Shown here: one piece after another, positions 34,451 through 43,026 of the stretch
Layout of the letters: each line of letters begins with the position of its first letter
Numbering within the stretch: position 1 is the stretch's first letter
From: Rhodoblastus acidophilus
Lineage (GTDB): Bacteria > Pseudomonadota > Alphaproteobacteria > Rhizobiales > Beijerinckiaceae
Direction: 5' to 3'
DNA: 64,000 bases
NCBI RefSeq assembly: GCF_009720655.1
Contig: NZ_WNKS01000007.1
Location: 62,001-126,000 of the forward strand
The notes under the pieces: generated by a model
What the model was told of the DNA's origin: nothing
Seen by the model: the letters and a program-made list of their open reading frames with translations, nothing else
The model's database searches: none
Program-made: the position numbers and the translations under genes

Positions 34451-36376
34451 TCAGCCCTGGGAAACGGATGAAGCGCCGGCGCTTTCGGCGGACCGCTCGG
34501 CCAAGAGCGCCTGCACCTGTTCGAAATTGACCGGCTTGACCAGATGTTCGTCGAAACCCGCCTCGCGCGTGCGGCGGCGATCCTGCTCCTGGCCCCAGCC
34601 TGTCAAAGCGATGAGAAACATCCTCTTGCCCTCCGGGAGTTGGCGGATGCGGCGGGCGGTTTCGTAACCATCCATCTCCGGCATGCCAATGTCCAGGAAC
34701 ACGATTTCGGGCTTGAAGGCGGCGACGAGCTCCAGCGCCGACTGTCCGTCGTAGGCGACGCGCACATCCTCATCCAGAGTCTCCAGCAGCATCACCAGCA
34801 CATCGGCAATGTCCCGGCTGTCGTCGACCACCAGGATGCGGCGTCTGGCGACGTGGGCCGGGGCGCTGGCGGTTGGCTCGACACGGGGCGCGTTCGTCTG
34901 CGCCAACGGCAGGCGCACGATGAATTCGCTGCCTCGGCCGAGCCCCTCGCTAAAAACCTCGACCCGTCCGCCGTGCATCTCGACCAGCTTGCGCACCATG
35001 GCCAGGCCGATGCCGAGACCGCCGCCATGCGAAGCGTCGCCGCTGTCCAACTGCGTGAAAAGTTCGAAGATGCAGCCGAGTTTTTCGGACGGGATGCCGG
35101 CGCCATTGTCGCGGACGCTCACCACGGCGTCGCCCGCCTCGCGGCGCGTGGCAATCTCGATGCGCCCACCGGACGGGGTGAACTTCGCGGCGTTGTTGAG
35201 CAGGTTGGTCAGCACCTGGGCGAGACGGGTCGGGTCGGCGTCGAGCGGCAAAGGCTCGGGCGCCAGGGACCGGGTGAGCGCGTTTTGTCGTTCAGCCATC
35301 AGCGGCTGGCTCGCGGCGACGGCGTCGTCGACGACTTGCGCCAGATCGATGCTTTCCCTCCGCAATTCGATGAGTCCGCGGCTGAAGCGGGCGACCTCAA
35401 GGAGATCGTCCACCAGTCGGACGAGGTGATCGACCTGGCGCGCCATGGTGTCGTGCAGCCGCGCCGCCTTGGCGCGATCCACGCCCGACCGCAGCAACGC
35501 CAGTCCGGTCTTCAACGGCGCGAGCGGGTTGCGGAGTTCATGGGCGAGCATGGCGATGAATTCGTCCTTGCGGCGGTCGGCCTCGCGCAAGGCGTCCTCG
35601 GCCTGCTTCAGCCGGGTGACGTCGAGAAAGGCGCCGACCGCGCCGCAAATCTGGCCTTTGTCGTCTCGCAAGGACGTCGCCTTGGCGAAGGCTGTGAGCG
35701 CGAGGCCATCGGCCCGAACGACATCGAGCACCTGCCCCTCGACCGTTTCGCCGCGCAACGCCCGCTGCATGGGCAGTTCGGGCGTGGGCAGTTCCCGACC
35801 GTCCCGGAAAAGACGATACGCGGCTGGTTTCGCGCCCCTCTTCGAGAATTCGCCCTTGAACGCGACCCCGAACATCTCTTCCAGCGCGCGGTTGCCCTCG
35901 ATGCGCTCGCCGCTCGGATCGAGCGCGATCGACACGCCGAGCGGCGCCGTGTCCAGGATCGCCTGCAATTCCGAGGCGCGCCGTTTCTCCCGTTGTTCGG
36001 CGTTTTTGCGCTCGGTGATGTCGCGGCTCAGCGTGGCCAGTCCGACGGCCTTGCCGCTCTCATCCTTGAGAACGAAGACATCGTAAATCATCCAGATGGC
36101 TTCGCCGGTCTTGAAATGCCGGAAGCGGATCTCGGTTTCGGCCCGCCCTTCCTTGAAAACCTGAGGAAAAAATTCGTTGAGGATGAAATCCTGGTCTTCG
36201 GGAAAGAAAAAAGCCGTCACCGGCGTTTCGCTGAAATGTTGGAGATTGTCGATGCCGACCAGACGCCGTCCGGCGTCATTCCCATAGAACGGCCTGAGAT
36301 TCATGTCGCACATGCCGATGAACAGCGGGCTATTGTCCGCCAACAGTCGGAAAAACGACGTATCCTTGCCCTGCAT
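34451..36376 (-). CDS. PAS hybrid sensor histidine kinase
   Basis: The 641-residue cytoplasmic protein has no membrane helices. Two PAS/PAC modules lie at about 8-125 and 135-255 (DITERKNAEQ and DVTRLKQAEDALREADRRKD mark their ends). HisKA follows with phosphoacceptor His in FIAMLAHELRNPLAPLK, then HATPase (DNGAGIPSEKLGCIF, GLGIGLAMVRKLVEMHGG) and a C-terminal receiver with acceptor Asp in VFLDIGMPEMDGYETA and Lys in DEHLVKPVNF. The architecture suits a soluble phosphorelay sensor. The signal and output regulator are not visible here. It converges with gcdH nine bases away. Confidence 0.9.
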   Translation of the reverse strand: MQGKDTSFFRLLADNSPLFIGMCDMNLRPFYGNDAGRRLVGIDNLQHFSETPVTAFFFPEDQDFILNEFFPQVFKEGRAETEIRFRHFKTGEAIWMIYDVFVLKDESGKAVGLATLSRDITERKNAEQREKRRASELQAILDTAPLGVSIALDPSGERIEGNRALEEMFGVAFKGEFSKRGAKPAAYRLFRDGRELPTPELPMQRALRGETVEGQVLDVVRADGLALTAFAKATSLRDDKGQICGAVGAFLDVTRLKQAEDALREADRRKDEFIAMLAHELRNPLAPLKTGLALLRSGVDRAKAARLHDTMARQVDHLVRLVDDLLEVARFSRGLIELRRESIDLAQVVDDAVAASQPLMAERQNALTRSLAPEPLPLDADPTRLAQVLTNLLNNAAKFTPSGGRIEIATRREAGDAVVSVRDNGAGIPSEKLGCIFELFTQLDSGDASHGGGLGIGLAMVRKLVEMHGGRVEVFSEGLGRGSEFIVRLPLAQTNAPRVEPTASAPAHVARRRILVVDDSRDIADVLVMLLETLDEDVRVAYDGQSALELVAAFKPEIVFLDIGMPEMDGYETARRIRQLPEGKRMFLIALTGWGQEQDRRRTREAGFDEHLVKPVNFEQVQALLAERSAESAGASSVSQG

Positions 36377-36604
36377 AATCGTCGCGATTCCCGAAGATTC
36401 TCAGCTATTGCCGAGCTTGAGCCAGAGGACTTGACGCGAGTCGCGCTGTCCGGCCGCGCTGAAGCTTCGCAACATCTAACGGAGCGACATTCGCGAACGG
36501 GCCGAAAATTTATACGCCCATTCAGATGGCAAAAACATCCTCAAGACGTTGATGCGCTTCTTGCGGGCTTTACGGAGCGCTGTTCGTTCGTTGAAGCGCG
36601 ACGT

Positions 36605-36711
36605 CTAGAGCTTTTTCACGTTTCATGGAAACATGAAAAAAGCTCTAGATGCTTGTTTTGACGCATTTTCTTCACGCGAACCGGCATCCACTTCGCTTGA
36701 AAATGCTCTAG
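36605..36711 (-). repeat. 107-bp dispersed repeat, copy B
   Basis: This is the reverse-orientation copy of 19968-20076, with the hairpin CTAGAGCTTTTTCACGTTT/...AAAAAAGCTCTAG and the conserved GTTCGCGTGAAGAAAATGCG core (minus strand). It lies in the 413-base gap 36377-36789, which otherwise shows no gene; the ribosome site GGAGG for the next gene is at its right end. Confidence 0.9.
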
Positions 36712-36789
36712 CGGCCAGGCGCAAGCGATCGCAAGAGCGCTGGGGAACGCGAGCGAGGGCTGCGCGTTAGACCGCGGAGGACCAAGAAC

Positions 36790-37143
36790 ATGTCGAATGT
36801 AGCCTTGAGCGCGAAGACCTGCACGCCCTGCCGCGGCGGCGTTCCGCCGCTTTCTCGTGATGAAGCCGAAGCGTTTCGTTCGAAAAACACGCCGGACTGG
36901 CGGCTGGAGGACGACGCCCGACGCATAGAGCGGAATTTCGCCTTCAAAGATTTCCGGCAGGCGCTGGATTTTGTCGACAAGGTCGGCGCCCTTGCCGAAA
37001 GCGAAGGCCATCATCCCGACATCCATTTCGGCTGGGGCTACGCGACCATTTCGCTGCAGACCAAGAAGATCGTGGGCCTGCACGAAAATGATTTCATCAT
37101 GGCCGCCAAGATCGACAGCATCGGCGAAGCGGCAAAGAGCTGA
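36790..37143 (+). CDS. phhB: Pterin-4a-carbinolamine dehydratase
   Basis: The 117-residue protein dehydrates 4a-hydroxytetrahydrobiopterin, recycling the cofactor of phenylalanine hydroxylase. The active-site motif EGHHPDIHFGWGYATISL and the preceding FKDFRQALDFVDKVGALAE helix are characteristic. The N-terminal 20 residues (ALSAKTCTPCRGGVPPLSRD) include the common CTPCRGG...L segment. GGAGG lies nine bases upstream of the ATG. No phenylalanine hydroxylase gene is in the window; several bacteria use the protein in other pterin reactions or molybdopterin metabolism. Confidence 0.92.
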   Translation: MSNVALSAKTCTPCRGGVPPLSRDEAEAFRSKNTPDWRLEDDARRIERNFAFKDFRQALDFVDKVGALAESEGHHPDIHFGWGYATISLQTKKIVGLHENDFIMAAKIDSIGEAAKS

Positions 37144-37321
37144 ACAGCCGCGCGCATCCGAGCCCCCTCTCAATCCCGACCTCATTCGCCGCGCCGGAAG
37201 CGCGACCGCGTCAATTTTTCGCTTTCAACGGGCGCCACGATGGGAAAGGATGGCGGCCGAGTTCAAGTCGCCGCAGACAGGCGCGCACCTGATTCGGCGA
37301 GCTGGAGCGGGAGTGTGAGCG

Positions 37322-38434
37322 ATGGCCGGAGATTGCCTCATCGAGATCGAGCAAGGCCCCGACCGCATTGCGTTGACTGGTTCCGGCGCATGGGTGGCGG
37401 ACAACGCCCGGCGGCTCGAAGTGCTGATCGACCGGATTTTCTCCCTGGATGCCCGCCGCATCGAAATCGACGCGGGCGATATCAGCCAGTTCGACACCTT
37501 TGGCGCCGTGGCTCTGGACAGACTGGCGCGCGGCGACGGGCGCCGTGAAGTCGTCCTCACCGGACTCTCCGGGCGCTATGCGGGGCTCTACGAGAAAGTG
37601 CGCGAGGCCGGTAAGGAGACGCCGCCGCTCGATAAACGGTCCTCCGCGCTCGCCGACCTTGGCGCCGCCCTGAAAAATTTCGGCGCGGATGCGCTGCGCT
37701 ATCTTCACATGATCGGGGCCTTCGCCATGTGCCTGGCGAGCGTCGTCGCGCGGCCCCGGCGCCTGCGGCTACCCTCGCTGGCGAACCAGATCGACCGCGT
37801 CGGCTGGAAATCCATTCCGATCGTCACATTGATCACGTTGCTGATCGGCGGCATCATCGCGCAACAGGGCATCTTTCATTTCCGCAGGTTCGGCGCGGAG
37901 GATTATGTCGTCGACCTCGTCGGCATCCTGATCTTGCGCGAAATTGGCGTTCTGCTCGTCGCGATCATGGTCGCGGGGCGTTCGGGCAGCTCCTACACCG
38001 CCGAACTCGGCTCGATGAAAATGCGCGAGGAGATCGATGCGCTGCGGACCATGGGCCGCGACCCCATGGAGGTGCTGATCCTTCCGCGCGTCCTGGCGCT
38101 GGTCGTGGGGTTGCCGGCCCTCGCCTTTTTGGGATCGATGGCGGCGTTGGTCGGCGGCGGCCTGGTCGCCTGGATTTATGGCGGCATGGACCCGGGCATT
38201 TACGTCGCGCGCCTGCGCGAAGCCGTGTCGATGACCGATTTCGAGGTCGGCATGATCAAGTCCCCCTTCATGGCGCTGGTGATCGGGATCGTCGCCTGCA
38301 CGGAGGGCCTGAAGGTTCAGGGAAGCTCGGAGTCCTTGGGCTTGCAAACCACCACCTCGGTCGTGAAATCCATCTTCATGGTGATCGTGCTCGATGGCTT
38401 TTTCGCCATTTTCTTCTCGTCGATCGGCATGTGA
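37322..38434 (+). CDS. mlaE: MlaE-family lipid ABC permease with N-terminal STAS domain
   Basis: The 370-residue inner-membrane protein starts with a cytoplasmic STAS-like domain (about 1-95, IEIDAGDISQFDTFGAVAL) and continues as an MlaE permease with 5-6 helices: VTLITLLIGGIIAQQGIFHF, VGILILREIGVLLVAIMVAG, SGSSYTAELGSMKMREEIDA. It forms the membrane core of a phospholipid transporter with MlaF and MlaD encoded directly downstream, moving lipids between inner and outer membranes. The STAS domain within the permease is a variant arrangement, since enterobacteria use the separate protein MlaB. Confidence 0.9.
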   Translation: MAGDCLIEIEQGPDRIALTGSGAWVADNARRLEVLIDRIFSLDARRIEIDAGDISQFDTFGAVALDRLARGDGRREVVLTGLSGRYAGLYEKVREAGKETPPLDKRSSALADLGAALKNFGADALRYLHMIGAFAMCLASVVARPRRLRLPSLANQIDRVGWKSIPIVTLITLLIGGIIAQQGIFHFRRFGAEDYVVDLVGILILREIGVLLVAIMVAGRSGSSYTAELGSMKMREEIDALRTMGRDPMEVLILPRVLALVVGLPALAFLGSMAALVGGGLVAWIYGGMDPGIYVARLREAVSMTDFEVGMIKSPFMALVIGIVACTEGLKVQGSSESLGLQTTTSVVKSIFMVIVLDGFFAIFFSSIGM

Positions 38435-38436
38435 CC

Positions 38437-39219
38437 ATGGGGACGTCGGAAGCGATCGCGATCGGGATCGAAGACCTTGTGGTGGCCTTCGGCCCACACG
38501 TGGTGATCGACCATCTGTCGCTCGAAGTGCGGCGCGGCGAAATTCTCGGGCTTGTCGGCGCTTCGGGCGGCGGAAAATCCGTGCTGCTGCGCACCATGCT
38601 GGGCCTGATCCCCAAGGCGGCCGGACGGATCGCCATACTCGGGACCGATCGCGACGCCGCAAGTCCCCGCGAATTGCAGGCGCTGGAGCGGCGCTGGGGC
38701 GTGCTCTACCAGCAGGGGGCGCTGTTCTCGTCGCTGACCGTCTTTCAAAATATTGAATTTCCGATGCGCGAATATCTGGATCTGTCGCCGCGCATGATCC
38801 GGGAGGTGGCGGCGGCGAAGCTCGACATGGTCGGCCTCGATTTGCGCGACGGCGAGAAACTGCCCTCGGAACTCTCCGGCGGCATGACCAAGCGCGTCGC
38901 CCTCGCGCGCGCGCTGGCGCTCGACCCCGATATCGTTTTCCTCGACGAGCCGACCTCGGGGCTCGACCCCATCGCGGCCGGCGAATTCGACAGCCTGATC
39001 AAGACTCTTCAGGGCACATTCGGCCTGACCGTCTTCATGATCACGCATGATCTCGATTGCCTCAGACTGGTGTGCGACCGGATCGCCGCGCTGGCGGACG
39101 GCCGCATCGTCGAGACCGGCTCCATGGACGCGATGCGCGCCTCCGCGCATCCCTGGGTGCAAACCTATTTTCGCGCGGCCCGGAGCCATTCCGGGCAAGG
39201 CGCGCAAGAGGGAGTGTGA
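38437..39219 (+). CDS. mlaF: MlaF-family ABC transporter ATPase
   Basis: The 260-residue ATPase drives the Mla/MCE lipid transporter. Walker A GLVGASGGGKSVLLRT, signature LSGGMTKRVALARAL (with the MTKR form characteristic of MlaF-type ATPases), Walker B IVFLDEPTSGLDP and the switch histidine in VFMITHDLDCLR are intact. The ATG at 38437 lies two bases after the mlaE stop. The following MCE gene starts three bases after its stop, so the three genes form one operon. Confidence 0.93.
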   Translation: MGTSEAIAIGIEDLVVAFGPHVVIDHLSLEVRRGEILGLVGASGGGKSVLLRTMLGLIPKAAGRIAILGTDRDAASPRELQALERRWGVLYQQGALFSSLTVFQNIEFPMREYLDLSPRMIREVAAAKLDMVGLDLRDGEKLPSELSGGMTKRVALARALALDPDIVFLDEPTSGLDPIAAGEFDSLIKTLQGTFGLTVFMITHDLDCLRLVCDRIAALADGRIVETGSMDAMRASAHPWVQTYFRAARSHSGQGAQEGV

Positions 39220-39222
39220 GGC

Positions 39223-40326
39223 ATGGAAACGACGGCCCGCTATGTCATCGTCGGCTTCTTCACCGTGGCCTGCGCGCTCGCCGGCTTCGTCTTCGTCTAC
39301 TGGCTGAAAAATTCAGGCGGGTCCGGACAGGCGCTTTACTGGGTTCGCTTCGAGCAGCCGGTGATCGGGGTGCGGCCCGGCGTTTCCGTGCTTTTCAACG
39401 GACTGCGCGTCGGCGAGGTCCGCCAGGTTAACCTGTCGGCCGCCGACCCCAGGGAGGTGCGCACGCTGGTCGCCGTCGATCCCGCCACCCCCGTCCGCGC
39501 GGACACGACCATCACCGTGGACACGCAGGGGCTGATGGGCTCCGCTGTCGTGTCGATGATCGGCGGCTCCTCGGGCGCCGAGATCAGGCGCGAGGCCGAC
39601 GCCCCGCCGGTGCTGACCGCCTCGAAGGACGCCGGCCAGACCCTCTCACAGGCGGCCAAGGCGACCCTCAAGAAAATCGACGATCTCGTCGGCGACAATT
39701 CGGAGTCGCTGCACAGCGCCATCGAAAACATCAACACGTTTTCGGCGGCGCTGGCGCGCAATTCCACCCGGGTCGACGACATTCTCGCCGGCCTCGCCAA
39801 ACTTTCGGGCAGCGGCGAGACCAAGCCGCAGCGCACCTTCGACCTCGCCGCTCCGGCGCTCACGCCCGGCGCGCCCATCGAGGCCCAGGTGGCGATCCCG
39901 GACCTGTCCACCCTGCTCAATTTCGAGACGCAGCGCCTGCTGGTTTCGCCCCATGCCGGCGAAAGAAAGCAAATCGAAGGCGGGCAATGGGGCGACACGC
40001 TGCCCAAGCTGGTGCAGGCCAAGATCATGCAGAGCCTCGAGGCGGCCGGTTTCGCCCATGTCGCGAAGGGCATGGACGGTTTCGACGCCCAGTATCAGCT
40101 CATTCTCGACATTCGCGCCTTCGAGGTCAGCCTCGATCCGCAGCCCGAGGCGAAGGTGCAGTTGAACGCCAAGCTCGAAAAAGGCGGCAAGATCGTCGCA
40201 ACCCAGGATTTCGCAGGTTCGGCCCCGGCGAAAAGCGCCGACGCGCCGGACGCCGCGGCCGCGCTGAACGCCGCCTTCGCCAAGGCCGCCACGGACTTGG
40301 CGGGCTGGATGCGCAAAAAAGTTTGA
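39223..40326 (+). CDS. mlaD: MlaD/MCE protein fused to an ABC auxiliary lipoprotein domain
   Basis: Residues about 8-28 are a single membrane anchor (YVIVGFFTVACALAGFVFVY). The MCE domain follows (WVRFEQPVIGVRPGVSVLFN to about 125), then a helical section (ATLKKIDDLVGDNSESLHSA, INTFSAALARNS). Residues about 205-367 (FDLAAPALTPGAPIEA, QWGDTLPKLVQAKIMQSLE, YQLILDIRAFEVSL) match the ABC-type transport auxiliary lipoprotein family (PqiC-like), normally a separate outer-membrane lipoprotein. Here no signal or lipobox separates the parts and one reading frame encodes both. The protein would tether the auxiliary domain to the inner membrane. Confidence 0.85.
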   Translation: METTARYVIVGFFTVACALAGFVFVYWLKNSGGSGQALYWVRFEQPVIGVRPGVSVLFNGLRVGEVRQVNLSAADPREVRTLVAVDPATPVRADTTITVDTQGLMGSAVVSMIGGSSGAEIRREADAPPVLTASKDAGQTLSQAAKATLKKIDDLVGDNSESLHSAIENINTFSAALARNSTRVDDILAGLAKLSGSGETKPQRTFDLAAPALTPGAPIEAQVAIPDLSTLLNFETQRLLVSPHAGERKQIEGGQWGDTLPKLVQAKIMQSLEAAGFAHVAKGMDGFDAQYQLILDIRAFEVSLDPQPEAKVQLNAKLEKGGKIVATQDFAGSAPAKSADAPDAAAALNAAFAKAATDLAGWMRKKV

Positions 40327-40593
40327 ATTCATTCACCGGGGGAACGGCCGAGCATGAAAGCCTCCCGGATGCCCCCGACGCGCCGGCAAGGCGGATTGTT
40401 CTCGCGGTCGTGAGCGTTGCGGCGCTCCCACCTGCGCCACGGGGTCGAAGGTCCGCGTTGCCCAGACGCCGCCAGGCGTCCCGGCCGCATCTTGTCCCCT
40501 CCTTGGCCATGGTCCAATTTTGGCGCAGCGGCCAACCTCGAACCCGTTCGCCGGGTGAGCCACAGAACGCGAAAGCATCCAGGGAGGATCGGA

Positions 40594-41436
40594 ATGCGTC
40601 AGCTAAAACTTCTCCTTCGACGCCTGCTGGTTTTCGCGCTTGGCGCTGTGACGGTCTGGCTGATCGCCTTCGTGATCTTCGACTTCGCCGACCAACGCCT
40701 GCCCGTCGCGCTTGCTGTCGCCCTCACTTACGCCCTTGCGGCCTATGTGGTCCTGCCGCGCGCCATTCGCATTGGACTGAAGATCCTTCAGCGGGGGCGC
40801 GTGCCCAGCTACACGCTCACGGGAGATGGTTTGCCGGGCGACCCCGTCAATCTCGTCCTGATCGGCACGATGCGCCAACTCCGAAGCGCCTTCGCCGCCG
40901 CCGGATGGTCGGAAGCGGATGTGCTCAACCTTGCCAGTTCCTGGCGGATGGTCCGCGCCTTCGTTCTCAACGAACCCTACGGGAAGGCGCCCTTCAGCAC
41001 GCTCTACCTCTTCGGTCGAGGCCAGGATGCCGGCTTCCAGCAACCCATTGGCGACAGTCCTCGCAAACGGCATCACGTTCGCTTTTGGGCATTATCTCCT
41101 GATCGCGCCGAGCAAACCCTGGACACGCCGTCCTTTTGGCTCGACACGGTTCGACCGTCCGATGACGAGCCCGTGCTCTGGGTCGGGGCGGGCACGCAGG
41201 ACACTGGGTTTTCCCTGACCCGTTTGAGCTTCCAGATCACGCATGCGACAGACGCCGATACAAACGAAGAGCGCGACTTCATCGTCGGAGCGCTTCAAGA
41301 TTGCGGCGTTGTATCCAACGTCCGATCGCATCACCCGAGCGAACGTTTCTCTATCGGACGCGTCAACCGCTACTTGACCGATGGATTTATTGCCGTGGCG
41401 GAGCTGGTCTCGCCAAATGGCGCGCCAAGAGATTGA
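40594..41436 (+). CDS. LssY C-terminal domain membrane protein
   Basis: Starting at the ATG after AGGGAGGA, the 280-residue protein has two N-terminal membrane helices (LLVFALGAVTVWLIAFVIF, ALAVALTYALAAYVVLP) followed by a soluble domain. VNLVLIGTMRQLRSAFAAAG, RHHVRFWALS and WVGAGTQDTGFSLT belong to the LssY C-terminal family, often attached to PAP2 phosphatases, here without one. Function is unknown. It is the last complete chromosomal gene before the dusA-like start and the second prophage. The 267-base gap before it shows nothing recognisable. Confidence 0.8.
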   Translation: MRQLKLLLRRLLVFALGAVTVWLIAFVIFDFADQRLPVALAVALTYALAAYVVLPRAIRIGLKILQRGRVPSYTLTGDGLPGDPVNLVLIGTMRQLRSAFAAAGWSEADVLNLASSWRMVRAFVLNEPYGKAPFSTLYLFGRGQDAGFQQPIGDSPRKRHHVRFWALSPDRAEQTLDTPSFWLDTVRPSDDEPVLWVGAGTQDTGFSLTRLSFQITHATDADTNEERDFIVGALQDCGVVSNVRSHHPSERFSIGRVNRYLTDGFIAVAELVSPNGAPRD

Positions 41437-41528
41437 CTCTCGCCGGTCCCCCCCAATTTAGCGTAATCTCCGCGAGAAACGCGCAGCAACATGCATGCGC
41501 TCGCCGCCGCGAACCGTCAGGGCCAAAA

Positions 41529-41618
41529 GTGAACGAACATACTGACAAACAAAAACAATTTGACGAATCCAGCCCCTGGCGCTTCTGCGTCGCGCCGATG
41601 ATGGATGGGACGAACTGA
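41529..41618 (+). pseudogene. dusA: dusA 5' fragment cut by prophage insertion
   Basis: A GTG start opens a 29-codon frame ending SSPWRFCVAPMMDGTN then stop. The SVAPMMDWTDRHCR-like segment is the hallmark N-terminus of tRNA-dihydrouridine synthase A. Here it matches up to APMMD and then diverges into GTN and a stop. dusA is a known integration target at this codon region, so this is read as the attL side, with the rest of dusA beyond the right edge. Confidence 0.75.
41592..41612. other. Putative attL core of prophage 2
   Basis: GCGCCGATGATGGAT encodes the conserved APMMD of DusA. Homology to dusA ends about 41606-41612, after which sequence is prophage. The exact core cannot be fixed without the right end, which lies outside the window. 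Confidence 0.55.
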
Positions 41619-41623
41619 CAAAG

Positions 41624-41664
41624 AAAAACCCCGCTGGCTCTAGTCTTTGCCGGCGGGGTTTTTT
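41624..41664. terminator. Bidirectional rho-independent terminator
   Basis: AAAAACCCCGC (41624-41634) pairs with GCGGGGTTTTT (41653-41663), extended by GCTGGC/GCCGGC. T-runs on both strands make it work in both directions. It ends the minus-strand prtN transcript at the prophage edge. Confidence 0.85.
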
Positions 41665-41692
41665 CGTCTGATGTACCGATGATGTACTTCGG

Positions 41693-41950
41693 TTATCCGA
41701 TGGCCTTAAGCTCCTTGGCGGCGGCGTCGCGCCGAGCGTCGATCCAATCCGCAAGGTCCGTCAGGTGGACGCCTTTGGCGGCCTTCTGGCTCCGCTCGAT
41801 GCGGACCATGGGCAGCTTGATTTCTCCGCGCTCGATCTTGGCCGCCAGCTTGGGCGGCGTCAGGTGGCAGAAATAGTCGCGGCACACCGCATCGAGCGGG
41901 ATGACGGACAAGCCCTGATATTGGGCCATGAGCAGGAAGGCCGTGTTCAT
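41693..41950 (-). CDS. PrtN-family (pyocin activator) protein
   Basis: The 85-residue protein starts MNTAFLLMAQYQGLSVIPLD and contains CRDYFCHLTPPKLAAKIERG and KLPMVRIERSQKAAKGVHLT, almost exactly the conserved PrtN frame. In Pseudomonas PrtN activates pyocin genes. In temperate phages of many proteobacteria such small proteins sit near the integration end and are thought to act as DNA-binding or excision-type regulators. Its start overlaps the stop of the upstream hypothetical gene by four bases. It is the outermost prophage gene, 80 bases from the dusA junction. Confidence 0.85.
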   Translation of the reverse strand: MNTAFLLMAQYQGLSVIPLDAVCRDYFCHLTPPKLAAKIERGEIKLPMVRIERSQKAAKGVHLTDLADWIDARRDAAAKELKAIG

Positions 41951-42225
41951 GACGCTGGCGCGTCGAACGTGAGGGCGGAATAGGCGACCACCAGCGGGCG
42001 CGTCCAGTGGTCAGAGAGCACCAGCACCCAATCCGAGGACGCGAACAGCACAGACACCGGACAGGCTCCCCAACGCGCCCTGGAAGGCACGTCAGGCTTA
42101 CAGGTTATCACCATGTCGTCCATGGGGAAGCGGGACATGGTTCCGTCCGGCAATCGGACTTCAACCTGGGCGTCATCAATAAGGATTTCCTCCATGCTTA
42201 CGCGGAGGAGAGCGGTAGCTGTCAT
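41947..42225 (-). CDS. Hypothetical phage protein
   Basis: The 92-residue protein, coupled to the PrtN-like gene by a four-base overlap, starts MTATALLRVSMEEILIDDAQ and shows alternating strands (VEVRLPDGTMSRFPMDDMV, then SVLFASSDWVLVLSDHW). I do not recognise the family. It probably shares regulation with prtN. The 159 bases upstream contain AAATCCG-type half-sites related to the prophage operators, suggesting repressor control. Confidence 0.6.
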   Translation of the reverse strand: MTATALLRVSMEEILIDDAQVEVRLPDGTMSRFPMDDMVITCKPDVPSRARWGACPVSVLFASSDWVLVLSDHWTRPLVVAYSALTFDAPAS

Positions 42226-42384
42226 TCCGTGGCAATCCCTTCGGTTCGTAATCGTGCGCCACCTCGCTGACGCACATATCGCAAGCCGGAGGTTTATTCC
42301 TCATATTTGGTCCCGTCACGGATTATTTCCATATATTCAGCGCGAAATCCGATGGAAATGCGGATGGAAAGCGGAAATAATCAA

Positions 42385-42924
42385 CTAAACCAATTCGTTA
42401 GCATCAACTATCACCACGACTTTCTTGCCGTCATTTGTGTGGACGAGCTTTGCGCGGGCGGAGATAGCGCGCTTCGTTAGGAATGAATTAAGGAAGATAT
42501 TATCAGCAACGAAGAACGCCGGATCAGCAACAAATCCACGATGGGCGGAGTTTGCGCCGAGAAGACGGAACGTAACCTCACCCGTTGAATTGGTGAGGCC
42601 GTCAATGATTAGGGTCAATTCTCGAACCGCATCTACGGATTTCGCCCCGCGAATAGCCTCTGGGTACTGTTGGACGTTCTGGTTCTCACCAGAGAACACG
42701 TCCTCAACCTCGGCGTCAGGCGCTCCAATCCCTCGCAATAACCATATGTCGGAAGTTTTCAAAACCGACGCTAATTTTTGCATCGCGTCGCCTCTCATCG
42801 TCTGTTTTTTGCCAGAAAGAAGCTCGTGAATGTAGCTCGGACGAAATCCGCAGCGGCGCTCAACCTCCGCCACACTCAGGCCCAATTCCTCGATCCGGGC
42901 TTTGATACGCTTACGAAAATCCAT
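42385..42924 (-). CDS. XRE-family prophage repressor without S24 domain
   Basis: Starting at 42924 (MDFRKRIKARIEELGLSVAE), the 179-residue protein has an XRE HTH (residues about 5-65: LGLSVAEVERRCGFRPSYIH, LLSGKKQTMRGDAMQKLA, then IWLLRGIG). The C-terminal 110 residues lack the Ser/Lys autoprotease signature of CI/LexA repressors, so induction may use another route. Divergent promoters and CGGATT/AATCCG sites in the 138 bases upstream indicate that it represses both itself and the rightward early genes. It is the best candidate master repressor of prophage 2. Confidence 0.85.
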   Translation of the reverse strand: MDFRKRIKARIEELGLSVAEVERRCGFRPSYIHELLSGKKQTMRGDAMQKLASVLKTSDIWLLRGIGAPDAEVEDVFSGENQNVQQYPEAIRGAKSVDAVRELTLIIDGLTNSTGEVTFRLLGANSAHRGFVADPAFFVADNIFLNSFLTKRAISARAKLVHTNDGKKVVVIVDANELV

Positions 42925-42968
42925 TTTTTCCTGTCTCCCTGCGTCTCTGCACGTATCCAACCGTCTCA

Positions 42969-42997
42969 TTTATAGCGGATTTCATCGGATTTGAGAA
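42969..42997 (-). promoter_or_regulatory. Repressor promoter with operator half-sites
   Basis: On the minus strand TTCTCA (42992-42997), 17-base spacer and TATAAA (42969-42974) precede the repressor gene. Two AATCCG half-sites lie in the spacer (minus strand), consistent with autoregulation. Confidence 0.55.
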
Positions 42998-43026
42998 CGG
43001 GTGTTGGGTTTTTCCAATTTTGCTTA

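Noticed and set aside
34544-36661. A 705-codon open frame on the plus strand
   Set aside because: It is antisense to the hybrid histidine kinase and ends in the dispersed repeat; no recognisable motif.
36616-37185. Minus-strand frame of 189 codons
   Set aside because: It is antisense to the pterin dehydratase gene and runs into the dispersed repeat.
41437-41700. tRNA gene as integration site of prophage 2
   Set aside because: No tRNA cloverleaf or conserved TPsiC-arm sequence could be read; the dusA fragment explains the junction better.
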